Positions 1 to 11,554 of a DNA stretch of 64,000 nucleotides are shown one piece after another (position 1 is the stretch's first letter; each line of letters begins with the position of its first letter). The notes beneath the pieces are model-generated. The model saw only the letters and a program-made list of their open reading frames with translations, searched no databases and was not told the origin of the DNA. Origin of the DNA: Istiophorus platypterus (lineage: Eukaryota > Chordata > Actinopteri > Istiophoriformes > Istiophoridae); the NCBI GenBank assembly GCA_016859345.1, contig CM029129.1:14008866-14072865 (forward strand), given 5' to 3'. A program made the translations under genes and the position numbers.

Positions 1-44
1 ACACTGCTAAAAGGCCCAGTGGAACAAGAAGAAATTTGTTTTTA

Positions 45-83
45 GATGATGATGATGATGATGATGATCATCATCATCATCAT
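45..83. repeat. (GAT)8(CAT)5 mirror-oriented trinucleotide array
   Basis: Eight GAT units (45-68) are followed directly by five CAT units (69-83), so the array is an inverted repeat that can fold on itself with almost no loop. Degenerate ATT/ATC units continue to about 118. Confidence 0.9.
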
Positions 84-3000
84 TATTATGATTATTATCA
101 TCCCTTTCATCATCATATAAATTTAAGGCAGTTTTGAGGGGAAATTCAAAACTTAGCAAAAGCAAAATTTACATGTTCAATGGGTTGTGCCTATGTGTGT
201 GGCAAAATGGCTCAATAGCAACCATGACAAAATTTCAATGAAGAAGCTCCTAAAGTACATTTCACCTACATGTAAAAAAAAAAAAATGATAGCCACATGT
301 AACACCCCTAGACTTACAAAAAAGCATCTTGGATGCATACCCTAAATCCAATAGAAAGTATGCCAATTTTAATTTACTTTGCAATTTTGGCGCCGTTTTT
401 GCCATTTAAGGGCTCTGTACTTTAACGAACTCCTCCAGAAGAATTAATTGGATCAATATGTTAGATCAGCCTGATATAGATACCTTTGCCATGCTTAAAT
501 GCAAAGCTATCTTATTTTTTATCGAATGCATTGCTATAGCTTTTTTTTGATGTCTCAGCATAGAAGAGGAATTTTTTGTGCATTGTCTAATCTTCCCTAA
601 ACTTCCCAGAGTCCCAGCCCTAAGACATCTACATGCCAATATTCATTTATACACTAAGCCCCACCTGGCAACGAGACATGATAGTTTCTATACTTTTATG
701 CACTGCTCCTAGTGGGTTGAGCAGGTCCACCCCAAATGTGTTCAGAAATGCCTTAAAGTCTTTATGAGGCTGTAAATTGCATACCTACACACCACAGACT
801 GTTCTTCCTTTTCACTTCCAGATCAGTTTGGCTGACCTTGGGGTTTGTTTATAACATTTATTACTCTGACTGCTCATGCTTCATGTCCTGTCCAACGTTT
901 TTAATGTCACCACCAGATTATGAAAGGGTATTACAAAATCTTTTAGATATGCCCATGATTCTATGAGTCCATGTAACACGATTTTTTTTTTTTTTTAATC
1001 GAGGTATATAAACTTTTCTACTGTAGAATAGAGAACAAACTATACAGGTGTGGCACACTTTTGACTTAAAATGCCTCATGCAGATTTTTTTTTAAAAGAT
1101 CCTACTTCACACACACAACCACCCCCGATGCTTGAACGCCCAGTGAGGTATATGATCCTCAATCTAAATTCAGGCAAGGAATAACCAGTGAGAGGAGACT
1201 GAAATAGATAAAGTGTGTTTCTGATAGTTTAATCCTACTGATTCAGCTTTTAGCTTTCTGCTCCTTTGAAATCTTCTCTCTCAGGTCTTTGTCTCTGCCT
1301 CTGTTTCCTTTCTTCAGATGCCGCTGTCAGTGTGAACAATATGCAACATCCAATTTTCATCCTTATTTATGAGCACAACAGCAATAAAACAGTCTTGCAG
1401 CCTTCATTTCAGCTAAATTTGAAAAACTAGCTGTACCTGCTGGGTAAATATGTTAGCTTGATGGAAAATCACTTAGATTGTGATCAAGAAAAAAAGTGTA
1501 AAAAGTACTGACACTGTAGACAATATCATTACTGCAGCAGCAGTGTCAACAATAACCATGATATAAGTAATATTTATTACCGTTAGTATTTAGTAGATAA
1601 ATAGGGCACTAAAACCAAAGAGGGCAACAGGACAGTCACTGCAGCCCATGTAGCTACTAAACTCTGCACATCCCTGTAAGTTACACTTTTTTGTCACACT
1701 GACAGGATTCTCTTTGAGAGTGAGTACGAGTGAAAGAAAGCTGAATCTAGAGGATAAGACAGGAAGAGATATAGGGTTGATGTGTATAGTGCTGATGTGC
1801 AGTTTGAGGAGCCAGTTCTAGGCGATAGGCTTGCAGACATACAGGCGGACAGGGAATGAATGCTACTATACTATTTATGCCTCACTACTTTGCCAATAAC
1901 TTTGGTGTTGCAATGGGTTTCTCATTTAGTCAGTGCCAAGCTGCACACACCCTGATAAGGCTTCGTAAGCACACACTGATCCACTCTGTTGAATGTATGG
2001 TGAGGCAAACTGGCAGACAGCTTGCCGGTACTCAGGATATCTAGAGATGTCACTTTAAATCAGAGGGTGTTATGTAAAATGTGGAAGTTGCTTCAAACAA
2101 AACGTCACTTTTTACTACTTTAACTAACACTATCAATAACAAGTTCCCAGGAACATTGTCATATTCAGAAAGAAAGAATGTTGTTTAATCCACCATTTTA
2201 ACTGTAATACTTCATTCCTGGTCAGTCGTGACAACTTGCAACGTGTCCTGTCAGCTGACTCCTCCAATCCCCAGTCATATTCAAAAAGTCGTTGTGATCT
2301 ATATAACTTGACAGCTCCCACTCTTACTCTGCCGATTGTTCATGCTGCTGCTGCTGCTGCTGACCCAGGTTTGCTGCAAACTCCCTCCCCCTCCCCATCC
2401 TCCCCTGCTGTTCTTTGTAGATGGATGCTGTGAAAGCTGTTTCTGAATAATGGCTGGGTTTGTACCATGGTTTCATATTTATGGAAATATATGTCTATGG
2501 AATTTTTATTGCACTTCCTGCAGAATGTATCACAGGCTCCTTGGATTTATCTGTAGAGGGCCCTCAAAAGCAAAATCCTTTCTGTCAAGTAAGACAGTAA
2601 TTTGTTGTAATAAATGCTACTACATTATTTGATAAATACATGTATAACTGAATTCAGGATGCAACTAAGTTTTAAGTTTATAGACCTTAAGGTTTTTTAT
2701 TATGTCAGATCATATTTTTGGTATCAGCTTTAGTTGGCATTTTTTTCTTCAAAAGCCATTAAATGTATTTACATTCGATAAGTACCTTTCTCTATAGTAG
2801 GTTTTGATGTTACTGGTGAAGTCTTCCCTCTCAAGCTTGATTCATATCACCTGCACATCAACAATAGTCTCGCAAGACACAGTGTGTGTATGCTTTAGCG
2901 TGACAATTCGTAATTTCATCTCATTTGTAGAAAAGTTTCTGTTCATTGACAGCTCTCCTACAGTCAGAGCTGAGTTAACTTAGTGCTAATGCAAACTGGA

Positions 3001-3126
3001 TATTTTCTGTTGCTGCTGCTTCACATCAAAAGCATTCACCCAGTGAACCACAAGATGCCTTTTGTTGTGAAGCAGCCATTGGAAATGTAATTAGTAAGGG
3101 TAATGTTGACTGACATTGAGCTAAAG

Positions 3127-3255
3127 ATCCATCCATCCGTCCATCCATCCGTCCAGCTATCCATCCATCCATAAGCTATACCACCTGCTTGAGGATTGCA
3201 GGGGGCCTGTAGCTAATCCCATCATCAGCCTGGACAGATTGCCAGTCTATCACAG
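3127..3255 (-). mobile_element. LINE 3'-end fragment with (ATCC)n tail
   Basis: An (ATCC/GTCC)n array (3127-3172) is followed by a stretch with the words GATTGCAGGGGGCC and TGGACAGATTGCCAGTCTATCACA. This pairing of a tetranucleotide tail with a gccagtctatcaca block is, to my knowledge, typical of the 3' ends of L2/CR1-type LINEs scattered in fish genomes. The tail lies on the left, so the element would read on the - strand. Only about 130 bp remain and no coding part is present. Family assignment is by pattern memory; a RepeatMasker run with a teleost library would decide it. Confidence 0.55.
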
Positions 3256-5764
3256 ATTGTTCGTAAAAATGCATTGACTTATTGATTGGTCAAGTAATGT
3301 ATAAAGGTAACTAACAACCCAAGGTGATGACAGGATATTTGTTTTGTCCAACCAAAAGTCTAAATCCAAAGATATTCAGTTTACAGTGACATAAAAAAGG
3401 GGGAAAGCAGCAAAACATCATACTTGAGAATTCCTGGCATTTACTTTTAACTATTTCAAACACTTAATCTGTCATAAAAATGTTCTATCAACTGTTTGCC
3501 ATGTGATTTTATTATTCATTAACCTTTAGTCGTGTTATGATTCGCAAAAGAATTTTCATCTTCCTGTCTTTTTCACATTTTCATATATAAAATATTTTTG
3601 AAATAGTGTACATTTCCTTGGAAGGTTAACACACTGACACCTAAGTATGATGACTAGTAAAATGGAGACAGTTAAGGGTTTATGTATTTTCAGTCACACT
3701 AGTCACAGAAGACATCCTGGCTAGACTATGGAGCCACAGTAAGCTGATTTAAACAGCTGCCAAAAGCGATTATGCAATATGAGGCTCTCCTGTGACTTGT
3801 GTAACCCTTCCAAGATTGGCTCGGCTCTCTTAGACATTGCTGCCCTCAGGAGGAAAGAGTGTCCATCATATTCATAATTATCTGGAAGGGAGGTTCATCA
3901 CCATTGCATATTAGCAGCACACAGACAGCATGGCAGTAAATAATCCCATCATTTCAGCCAGAGGAGGTCAGGCAGACATAAATTTAACACAGAGCACTTT
4001 TACATCCTGGAGGGCATTGTAGGGAGGTTTCATCATCTGAAGGACTGATGCCTTGAATTTCCTTTCCCTCCCTCCATCTTTTAGCCAGGGCCAAAACCTC
4101 ATCCAATGAGTACAGGAGAAATTTGTAGCTTTTTTGATTCATACACATCTGAATTTCAGTGGATGTCTGACTGCTTTGTACCATTTGAATTTCTCCATCA
4201 GAACTCTTACCAAATTGTTGTGGCAAGCAAGACTTGCATCAGACCGGCAACAAGTCCATTTTGATATCTTAGCAGCAACAGGTCACACTCTTAAATAAAG
4301 AAATCTTTTTGTCAGGTCAGACCTGGATGTTTTCTAGTGAGGAAAAACATTTCACGCCATGTTTAAATTTCACGCACTGAAAAAAATATCACAAACTTTC
4401 CTGGCTCTTGCAAGTTTTGAAGGCTCACTTTTTACGTTTTATAGATGTTAATCAGAACTACCCATATATTTTTTAAAACTGAGCAGATAATTTTTAAATC
4501 GTTATTTACCCAGCTCTAATGGTTTGTTGTAGTCTCTTTTTACGTTTGACATCAAACGAGGGCACTTGCACTGTGCGAAGCTCTAAAAACACTTCTGGCA
4601 ATAGAAAGTGAAGAGAAATTAGCTGCTGGTTATTCCTCAGTGATATCAATTAACCAGCAAGAAATAGTTTCTGTTGTTCAGCATTAACAGATTATGGCAA
4701 TTACATATTTTCTTTAGCAGATTTTATACTGCTTTTAAAAAGTCACATGAACACACAGTTAGATAGATGGTTACAGTCACACTGGTTCATACAGAATTTT
4801 TTGTATTATGTTGTTGTTGTTTCTTTCTTGTTTCAGTTCATTTTTTTTGTTTTTTAACCTTTGAGAAATATACTCACTTCAAATGTCCATGACTTTTTGT
4901 CATTCAGTACATTCCCTTTAGCATGACAGGAACTTTCTCCTCTTGTTCTCAGTTTGTTTTCCCCCGCCTGACATTTATAAAGTGTGATTGTGGAGGATGC
5001 TCTGAGCGGTAGAGAGGAGCTCCATCTCCAGGACATTGAGCTTCCATGGTGCGAGCAGCTTCGGATCACTCACTTAAGCAGCTAACATTTCAAACGGGCA
5101 ATAAAGAGAGTCCTAGTCCCTCTAGAACAATAAAACAGTGTTAGAGTCAAGGGTGGATGCACTGTATTACAGACAGATATTTCTCTGCCACTGCTGCAGC
5201 TGCTGCGCCCAGCAGAATGAGAAAGACAGAATCAAAGGACATTCACTCCAGCAAAGATTCACTGTAACATCTGGGTGTAACATTGACTTTCTCACCGTTG
5301 ACAGATTACAAAAGATGTACCTGGAAAGGTGAACAGGTCTTTAGGGCCCAAAATTAATGTATAACCTTAATCAACCTCTGCCAGTATAGCAACACTGGTG
5401 GAATATGTTCCCTCTGACACATCTTTAAAATAACCTTTTTTTTTTTCTTATATGTAAAACTGTAGAATTTCCTGTCATATATCTTTTCATAATATTCTTC
5501 CCCTCTGACTAGATAGTTGTGGGAGCAGAGTAAGTCTGAGCAAAGAGAGGATTGTTCTCTCCATATATGACAAGATCTAAATCAGCGTGGGGGTGTTAAT
5601 TTATTTCTGTCCTTCCAGAGTAGGGACAGGGATGACAGTTAGGTGATGATCCCTCATGTCTGATCCTTCTCACGCCTCATTCCCCTTGCAGGAATAACAT
5701 TGAACAGGGATTTAGCCAAGACCTTGACTTGCCTGCTTGCAGAGAAGAGAGCACATTCTCTTTG

Positions 5765-5765
<1 letters not shown>

Positions 5766-5811
<46 letters not shown>
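5766..5811. repeat. (TG)n microsatellite
   Basis: An uninterrupted TG dinucleotide run of about 46 bp ends in a short G run (GGGGGG). The open frame on the reverse strand that reads through it as a His-Thr repeat is not a gene. Confidence 0.95.
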
Positions 5812-5813
<2 letters not shown>

Positions 5814-6445
5814 GGGTCTTTGTGTTGTAATAAGTAGAAGGGTTGCCAGTCTTGAGACATGTGTGTGATAACTGAGATTAATTGATTACTTTCTTTCATT
5901 ACTTACTGTTTTCTTCACCAAACAAAGCATCCTAACACTTTGATAAATGTTTATGATTAGGAAATCTGAGTTCTATAAATTAGAAACCCTCCTAACCTAA
6001 GCTCAAGGAGTTCCAGTCTCCTAAATTTCACGATGTTACTTGCTCCTGTATGCAAAGCATCAAAGCAGGAATGGCTCAAAAAAAGTTTTTGTCTCTCAAG
6101 TTTTTTTAAGCAATGAACAGCAGTTGCAAAGTACTACATCAAATATGTAATAATCTTCAAAACAGACCCAGACAAACTCATTACTTACTCCCGTTGGAAA
6201 GACATTTGCTGAAAACTACAGCACCTAACTGTTTGAGATCATCATTTAGCCTGTATTAAAATTCTAACTGCTTGTGACCCATTTCCAAAGATTAACAAGT
6301 ATTTCTTTAGTAGTCGCAATTGGTCTTGAGGCTGAGTGTAGTAGATGGTGGGGAAAGTGTTGGTTTCTGTTGGTTTTGGTATTATATTGGTGATTGTTGA
6401 CAATAAGAAAACATAAAACATTATTAGCTGTATAACTGAAGAGAC

Positions 6446-7367
6446 ATTACAGGTCAAAAGTTTTAGAAAACCTAACTTTTCCCAGCTATATTTGAATATG
6501 CATAACACATTGTCTGTGTTTCTAAGATTAAAGCATAGAACAAAAAAACAACTAGAGAATCTAAAACAAGGATGGAATCTTCCTGTTAAACTGTATTTAA
6601 TCTAAGTTTTGATACACTCATGGTGTTCTTTCTATAATAGACATGAAACGTTGCTCAGACAGTTTGTCCCAACACTATTGCAGAGTTGACAAATCATGTT
6701 GCACTTGCAGTTTGCTTTTCTTTCATCTTCTGTCCAGTTCACCCCAAACCAGATCCATGGAGTATAAGTCTGGAGACTATGCTGGTCTTCCGTCATGTGA
6801 TCCCAGCGTCTAGTTCATTTCTTCTGCTGTTCTGGATCATTATCTTGATATATCATGATATATATCTTGATATCTTGAACCCCTGATCAACCTATCTGTC
6901 TTCTTTTGTTACTTGTCTTTGTATCAAAATTCTGATACCAACAAACAGTACTATTACCGGAACACATTATGTGCTAATAATGCATCAGAGGGCGTAATAA
7001 CAGTTTTTTCCCACACTGCATCTGTCCTGACAGATGGTTTGTTAGTAAAAAACAAAAGTTGAGGCACTTGTAAGAATTGTTTGAATCCACTCTCAAGGCT
7101 TAATTCACTTCCACTGCTGCAGGAAAACTGTTAGTTAACCATTTTCTTCCTAAATCACTGAAAAGGTCCTGTTCTCTATGAAATTTTTCATGATTTTTCG
7201 GTTTAGGTAAAAAGTTTTTTGTTTTTTTTCTGTTTTTTTTTTGCATAGGGTACCTTACAACTCACCTTGGTACCATTTTAGGTTATTCACTGGACTTGAG
7301 CTGCTTAAATTTCAATGAAAACCTGGAAAAATGGAGGTGTTCTAAAACATTTGATGGGTAGTTTATA
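6446..7367 (-). mobile_element. Decayed Tc1/mariner-like transposon, - strand
   Basis: Seen: the left end carries CAGGTCAAAAGTTTTAGAA (6449-6467). The right end (about 7327-7367) carries GGTGTTCTAAAACATTTGAT, which is close to its reverse complement, so terminal inverted repeats are recognisable. Reading the - strand from about 6856 gives short pieces that resemble a Tc1-type transposase, including QDNDP (the conserved Asp region) and, after stops and frame changes, CWDKLSEQ and MSIIERTP. Established: Tc1-like transposases end with such a block, and many fish copies carry terminal repeats containing AAAAGTTTTAGAAC. The element is about 920 bp with stops, so it is inactive and internally shortened. 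It lies in the intron in front of the EF-hand exon. Confidence 0.75.
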
Positions 7368-8955
7368 ACAACACAGCTACAAAGGAGCTTGACGGCAGAT
7401 ACTTCACCAAGTCGTCATACATAAACCACAAAGTAGGTCTCTGTTACTACCCTCCAAAATGACCCATGTGAGCATATAATCTTTCACCCCTGAGGTTAAG
7501 ATCTTTTGAAGTATACACAACTGAAACTTTGTCACTTTGTCAAGGTTAGGGAATGATCACACCCATGGTAGGGTGCATTACAGCTCTTCTGGCAGCCTGT
7601 GGTGACTCAACACCTTAATGTACTTTATTTATTTATTTATTTTTTCTTCACTGAAGCCTTGCTCACTGTCCCAGTGTGAACCACTTGAGAGAGAGCATGC
7701 AGTCTTAAAAGTTGTTCAGGACTTAATCATGGGTCACCCTGAGCTTTTCTTAAAGATGAGGAGACATTTTGCACACCAGGAAACACTTTTTTCTGTGTGT
7801 GTGCATATGCATAAGCATAAAAATATGTGCATCTTAAATGTATGTATGTACTTTGACATGGAGTACCAGCGGGGGGGGGCACAGTCTACTGTTGTAGGCT
7901 ATTTGAATACTTGCCGACTTCACTGCAGTGACAGTTTTGCTAACAGCTGTAGATGTGCTTTGTCAGCACTCTCCGCTGCTATGAGCTCGGGACCAAAAGG
8001 AGATGCTGAGACTAAACTTCTAGAGTCTTTCTTTTAGGTTTGTTGTCTCCCCTCATTTTGCATTCATTAGCTTTGATATGTGTTGAGTTGTTCGAGGAAA
8101 TTAGGCAATGAAGCAAATCAATTCCGATGTACTCTCAGAGGGGGTCTCCTGCTCTACAGTGATTCAGCAAGGATGTCACCTAATGACTTATTCATTTGAC
8201 AGTTTTTTAAATATTTTCTTCTGTCATCCCGATGTTTCTGACTTGCATGTTTGCCTTGCACCCTCCCACTCTCCCACTCTCAGTGACTCATGCTGTCATA
8301 TGGCTCAGGTGATACTAAAACAATGGAAGGACACAAGAGAAAATAAAAGGAAAACCTTGTCATCTTACTCTGTGTGTCTTGCACCTACTTGCCTGCCTGC
8401 TCTCCATTAGTATCACGTCCCTCACAGCATGTGACAGACTTGTTTTGCATAATCATTGATTTCAAGTGTGAAGAATAAATGCCGAATACTGCCTATGATT
8501 AATTTATTGTCTCTCATTTCCTCTGTGCATTCTCATTAGGCAGATCTTGCAGGGAATCTGAAGCTAGATGCCCAGTCTGGTTTGAAACATGAGCTCTAAT
8601 CCCATAGCAAAGTAGGACAAGAAGCTTGAGAGGGTCTAAATGAGGATGTTTACCTTTTGTTTTCATGTGGATTCAAGGATTACTTGTAATTAAATGGACC
8701 CCCTGCACTGAAAAGCTGTCAGAGAAATTATGCAAACAAAAACTAACATGTTTTAAATGAGTAAACACTCAAGGAAACACAAATGCATGCACAAAATACA
8801 CATTATCTATCCCTCTTGCCCTCTTCTCATCTCTTGCCTCAACAAAACACACAAACACGTTAATTCCAATTTAAACCTACAATCCAAAAGCTTTGGCTCA
8901 TATAACCTAGGTTAATCAAATGTCTTTTCTTCTGTATCTGTGTTTTCTCTCGTAG

Positions 8956-9146
8956 TCAATGCTTGCACCATGTCAGAGTACAACAGGCTGAAGAGCATGC
9001 TGCTGGATATGCAACCTAAAGTGGTAGAGACTGGAGAGCAGAGCCGGCAGAGAGACATGGAGGAGAAGAGAGCACTTGTAGATACAATGTTCAAATACCT
9101 GGATGTGAACCAGGATGGTCGTCTGGTCAGTGATGAGCTGGAAAAG
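8956..9146 (+). CDS. fstl4: fstl4 exon: linker and first EF-hand
   Basis: Internal exon of 191 nt. The acceptor is a pyrimidine-rich tract ending CTCGTAG and the donor is AAAAG|GTAGGT. The frame starts with the last two bases of a split codon (intron phase 1) and ends on a codon boundary. It encodes 63 full codons: NACTMSEYNRLK, a charged helix, MFKYLDVNQDG, then SDELEK. The 12-residue EF loop (9102-9137) reads D-V-N-Q-D-G-R-L-V-S-D-E. It has Asp1, Asn3, Asp5, Gly6, Leu8 and Glu12 in place, so calcium binding is plausible. Established: FSTL4/5 carry an EF-hand pair directly after the follistatin/Kazal part. The ATG inside the exon is not the start codon, because the frame is open through the acceptor and the upstream domains are still missing. 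Confidence 0.92.
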
Positions 9147-9269
9147 GTAGGTACTGAAGTGAAATGGCCTAAATATATAAAATAATGTAAGGAAGGATAG
9201 AGAAACAGTAAGGATGAAAGAAGTGGTATAAAAAGGGAGGGAAGCACTTTAGATGTTTAGACTCATGTC

Positions 9270-9740
9270 CATCGTGCAGTAAATACCATCAGGGAGATGC
9301 CTGATTGGTCCCAAACTCATTCTGAGCAATGACCCCAAACATGCAACCACAGTCATAAAGAGCTATCTTCAGCAAAAAGAAGAGCAAGGAATCTTGGAAC
9401 AGATCGATCATGCCCCTACAGAGATCTGATCTTAATATCATGTAGTCAGCCTGGGATTACACAAGAGACAGAAGACAGTGACAGTCTAAATCCGTAGAAG
9501 AACTTTGGCAAATTCTCAGACATGCTTGGAACAAACTACCTGACAAATAACTCTGCACAATTTTACTAAAGGGAACTGGTACTTTTTTAGCAGCATAGGG
9601 AAGCCTCACTAAATAATTCAGGCATATTTCTGTTTAATGCAATTTGTATGAAGTTAATGATAAATAAAAAATAATCATGACATTATTTTAACAATCCTCA
9701 CTTTTCTTATGGTGCCTAAAGATATATGCGCAGGACTGTA
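9270..9740 (+). mobile_element. 3' half of a Tc1/mariner-like transposon
   Basis: Seen: translated pieces in shifting frames give NDPKH-like, RSDLN and VEELWQILRHAWNKLP, followed by stops. The segment ends with GGTGCCTAAAGATATATGCG then CAGGACTGTA at 9731-9740. Established: fish Tc1-like transposases carry NDPKH, then SPDLN(P/I)IES, then an EELW...W..LP block before the C-terminus, and many copies end in a terminal repeat close to CCTAAAACTTTTGCACAGTACTGTA. The 5' half and left terminal repeat are absent, and the fragment starts only about 120 bp after the exon donor at 9146. It is inactive, and it runs opposite to the other Tc1-like copy at 6446-7367. Confidence 0.75.
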
Positions 9741-10000
9741 GCTCTCAGTGAAAGTTTTGTAGAGGACTGAGTAAGTTTATTAAAATCCTGTTTATATTTG
9801 GAACTGTTTTTTTTTCTGAATTACAAGCATATCTGAAGCCTGCTCAGAGTGTGCAATAATTTATTCAGTCACCTAATCATCATCATCATCATCTAATTTC
9901 CACATCACTGCTTTGTTATGATATTAGCAATAATATTATACCCTGTTTATCAGATACTTGTTCAGAAAGTACTGGACCACAAAAGGACTGCTGTGACACA

Positions 10001-10339
10001 TACACCCACTTACTAATTTATTAGGTATGTCTAATTCATTATAATACAACAGCACTGCAATAAATCATCCCTTCATCAGGATTATAATCAGTTTTATTTA
10101 ATCTGTTCTCAAAGAAGTATTGTTTTATTTTGATGGTAATTCTTGTTTTTATTTATTTTAATGGTCATTTTGGGGGCAGACAGCCTCCAAAATGACCCTT
10201 AAAACAAACCAACACTCTCTTAAAGAGAGTCAATACAGACTGAACATAATAATCCTCATTAAGAGAGGATTTATTGTAGAGCAGTTGTAATATACTTAGT
10301 CTTGTCTAAGGGTACCTGATAAATTGGCAAGTGAGTGTA
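10001..10339. mobile_element. Terminal-inverted-repeat element, non-autonomous DNA transposon type
   Basis: The left end (10001-10027) and the reverse complement of the right end (10313-10339) match at most of 27 positions. Both follow the pattern TACACxCACTTxCxAATTTATxAGGTA. The element is 339 bp, has no coding frame, and contains further internal palindromes such as CTCTCTTAAAGAGAG near 10214. I recall the motif 'TACACTCACT...TTTATTAGGTA' as a frequent end sequence in fish repeats but cannot assign a superfamily. No clear target-site duplication is visible. Confidence 0.7.
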
Positions 10340-11515
10340 GATTAATTTAATCATAGTGTGTAATAATAACTCTATCCCTGAATTGGCAAATTAGTATTTT
10401 TTACTGAAGAACTTGATTTAAAACTTAAAATAGCTATGGCATGGATTTAGTTCTTTGCTGGATTAAGATGCAGCCTAGAAAGTCACTGGCAGAATTAGTT
10501 TTGCATCAGCAAGGATAATATTTGAAACAGTTTACAAACTGTCTATTACGATAGTTTAAGCCATTTTCTCTCTCACACTTGGCTGTTGAAGAAAACAGAA
10601 ATTATAAAACGGCCAACTGAGTTAAATGACGCATAGTGTAACGTTATGCTACCATAACAGCAGCGGTGCATAAATTACCAGTTCCGTCTGTTAATAATCC
10701 CAATATATCATGCTTGGGTGGGGATAGAAAGGAAACAAAATGATGCTGTCTTGCTGTCGTTGAGTATTAAAGTACTCTGGGAAGCTTTTGCTCCAAGTCA
10801 CCAAGCATAGCAATGCTTTGATGAGGCATTTTCTGTTTGCAGAGCGTGGGTCTCTGTCTAAAATAGTCCCAAACTTTAGATGATCCTGTGTGAGGTTTTG
10901 TAGCTGCTGCTTTCTTTCTGAGAAATCCATGCTTGACCAGAATCAGCCAACATTGCAAGACATTGTTAAACAAATTAATGTGGATGCATTGCCCGAGCTC
11001 TAACCAGAAGTTGTACAAGGTGTCTTTTTTTTATGTTTCTCAAGAGCCGCTCAACCTAAAAATGCCGCGGTCAACACTGCATTTCCTTGGGTCCTCAACA
11101 ATACACGTGAGAATTTTTAAAGTTAATCAGAGAGTGGTCATTAAGAAAATTCCTCTGTTTAAAATTAGATTTATTACATTATATTTGTGAGTGTGTGAAG
11201 AGATTATCGTACTTACAAGTACAGATTTAAAAACTCCAAGACAATCGGTGTAAGAATGTTATCAGTGTATTGCTTTCATTGTGAAGAAATGGACAAGTTT
11301 CTTGGAGTAACATGAAACCTTTCTTTTATTCAATGAAATTCTTACCACTTAAATGTAAGTATCCCAGCTCACACTGGACAACCATTTTTTTATGCTCCTC
11401 TCCACCATTTATTACTGAATATTGAAAACCATTTGGTCAAACTATATTCTGGAGTGAATGATGCATAGAACATTTAATCAGTTTGCTTAACAATGAAAAC
11501 TGTTTACTGAGGTTA

Positions 11516-11554
11516 CCCCCCCCCCCCGGTTCTGATGGAAAACTGTTGGGGGGG
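11516..11554. repeat. C12 ... G7 homopolymer hairpin
   Basis: A run of 12 C (11516-11527) and a run of 7 G (11548-11554) are separated by 20 bases and can pair on the same strand. Such a structure may also cause sequencing errors in run length. Confidence 0.85.

Larger units (their letters stand above)
1..8955. other. Upstream intron of fstl4 (part)
   Basis: No exon is visible here. I looked for the Kazal/follistatin-domain exon that should precede the EF-hand module and saw no cysteine-rich frame with suitable splice sites. All open frames are short and without recognisable domains. The stretch holds simple repeats, an L2-like LINE tail with an (ATCC)n array and a decayed Tc1-like transposon, each listed separately. 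Because the exon at 8956 starts inside a codon, this sequence is intron rather than promoter. Confidence 0.7.

Noticed and set aside
7618..8037. 139-codon open frame on the + strand
   Set aside because: It starts in a TTTA-type low-complexity stretch, shows no domain and has no splice or promoter support. Frames of this length are expected by chance in 64 kb.
8940..8955. Start codon upstream of the EF-hand exon as the true gene start
   Set aside because: The ATG-like position lies in the polypyrimidine/acceptor region of the intron. The exon begins at 8956 in the middle of a codon, and the family has signal peptide and Kazal sequence further upstream.
8912..9247. 111-codon open frame on the - strand over the EF-hand exon
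   Set aside because: It is the antisense shadow of a coding exon with correct splice sites and a family match on the + strand.
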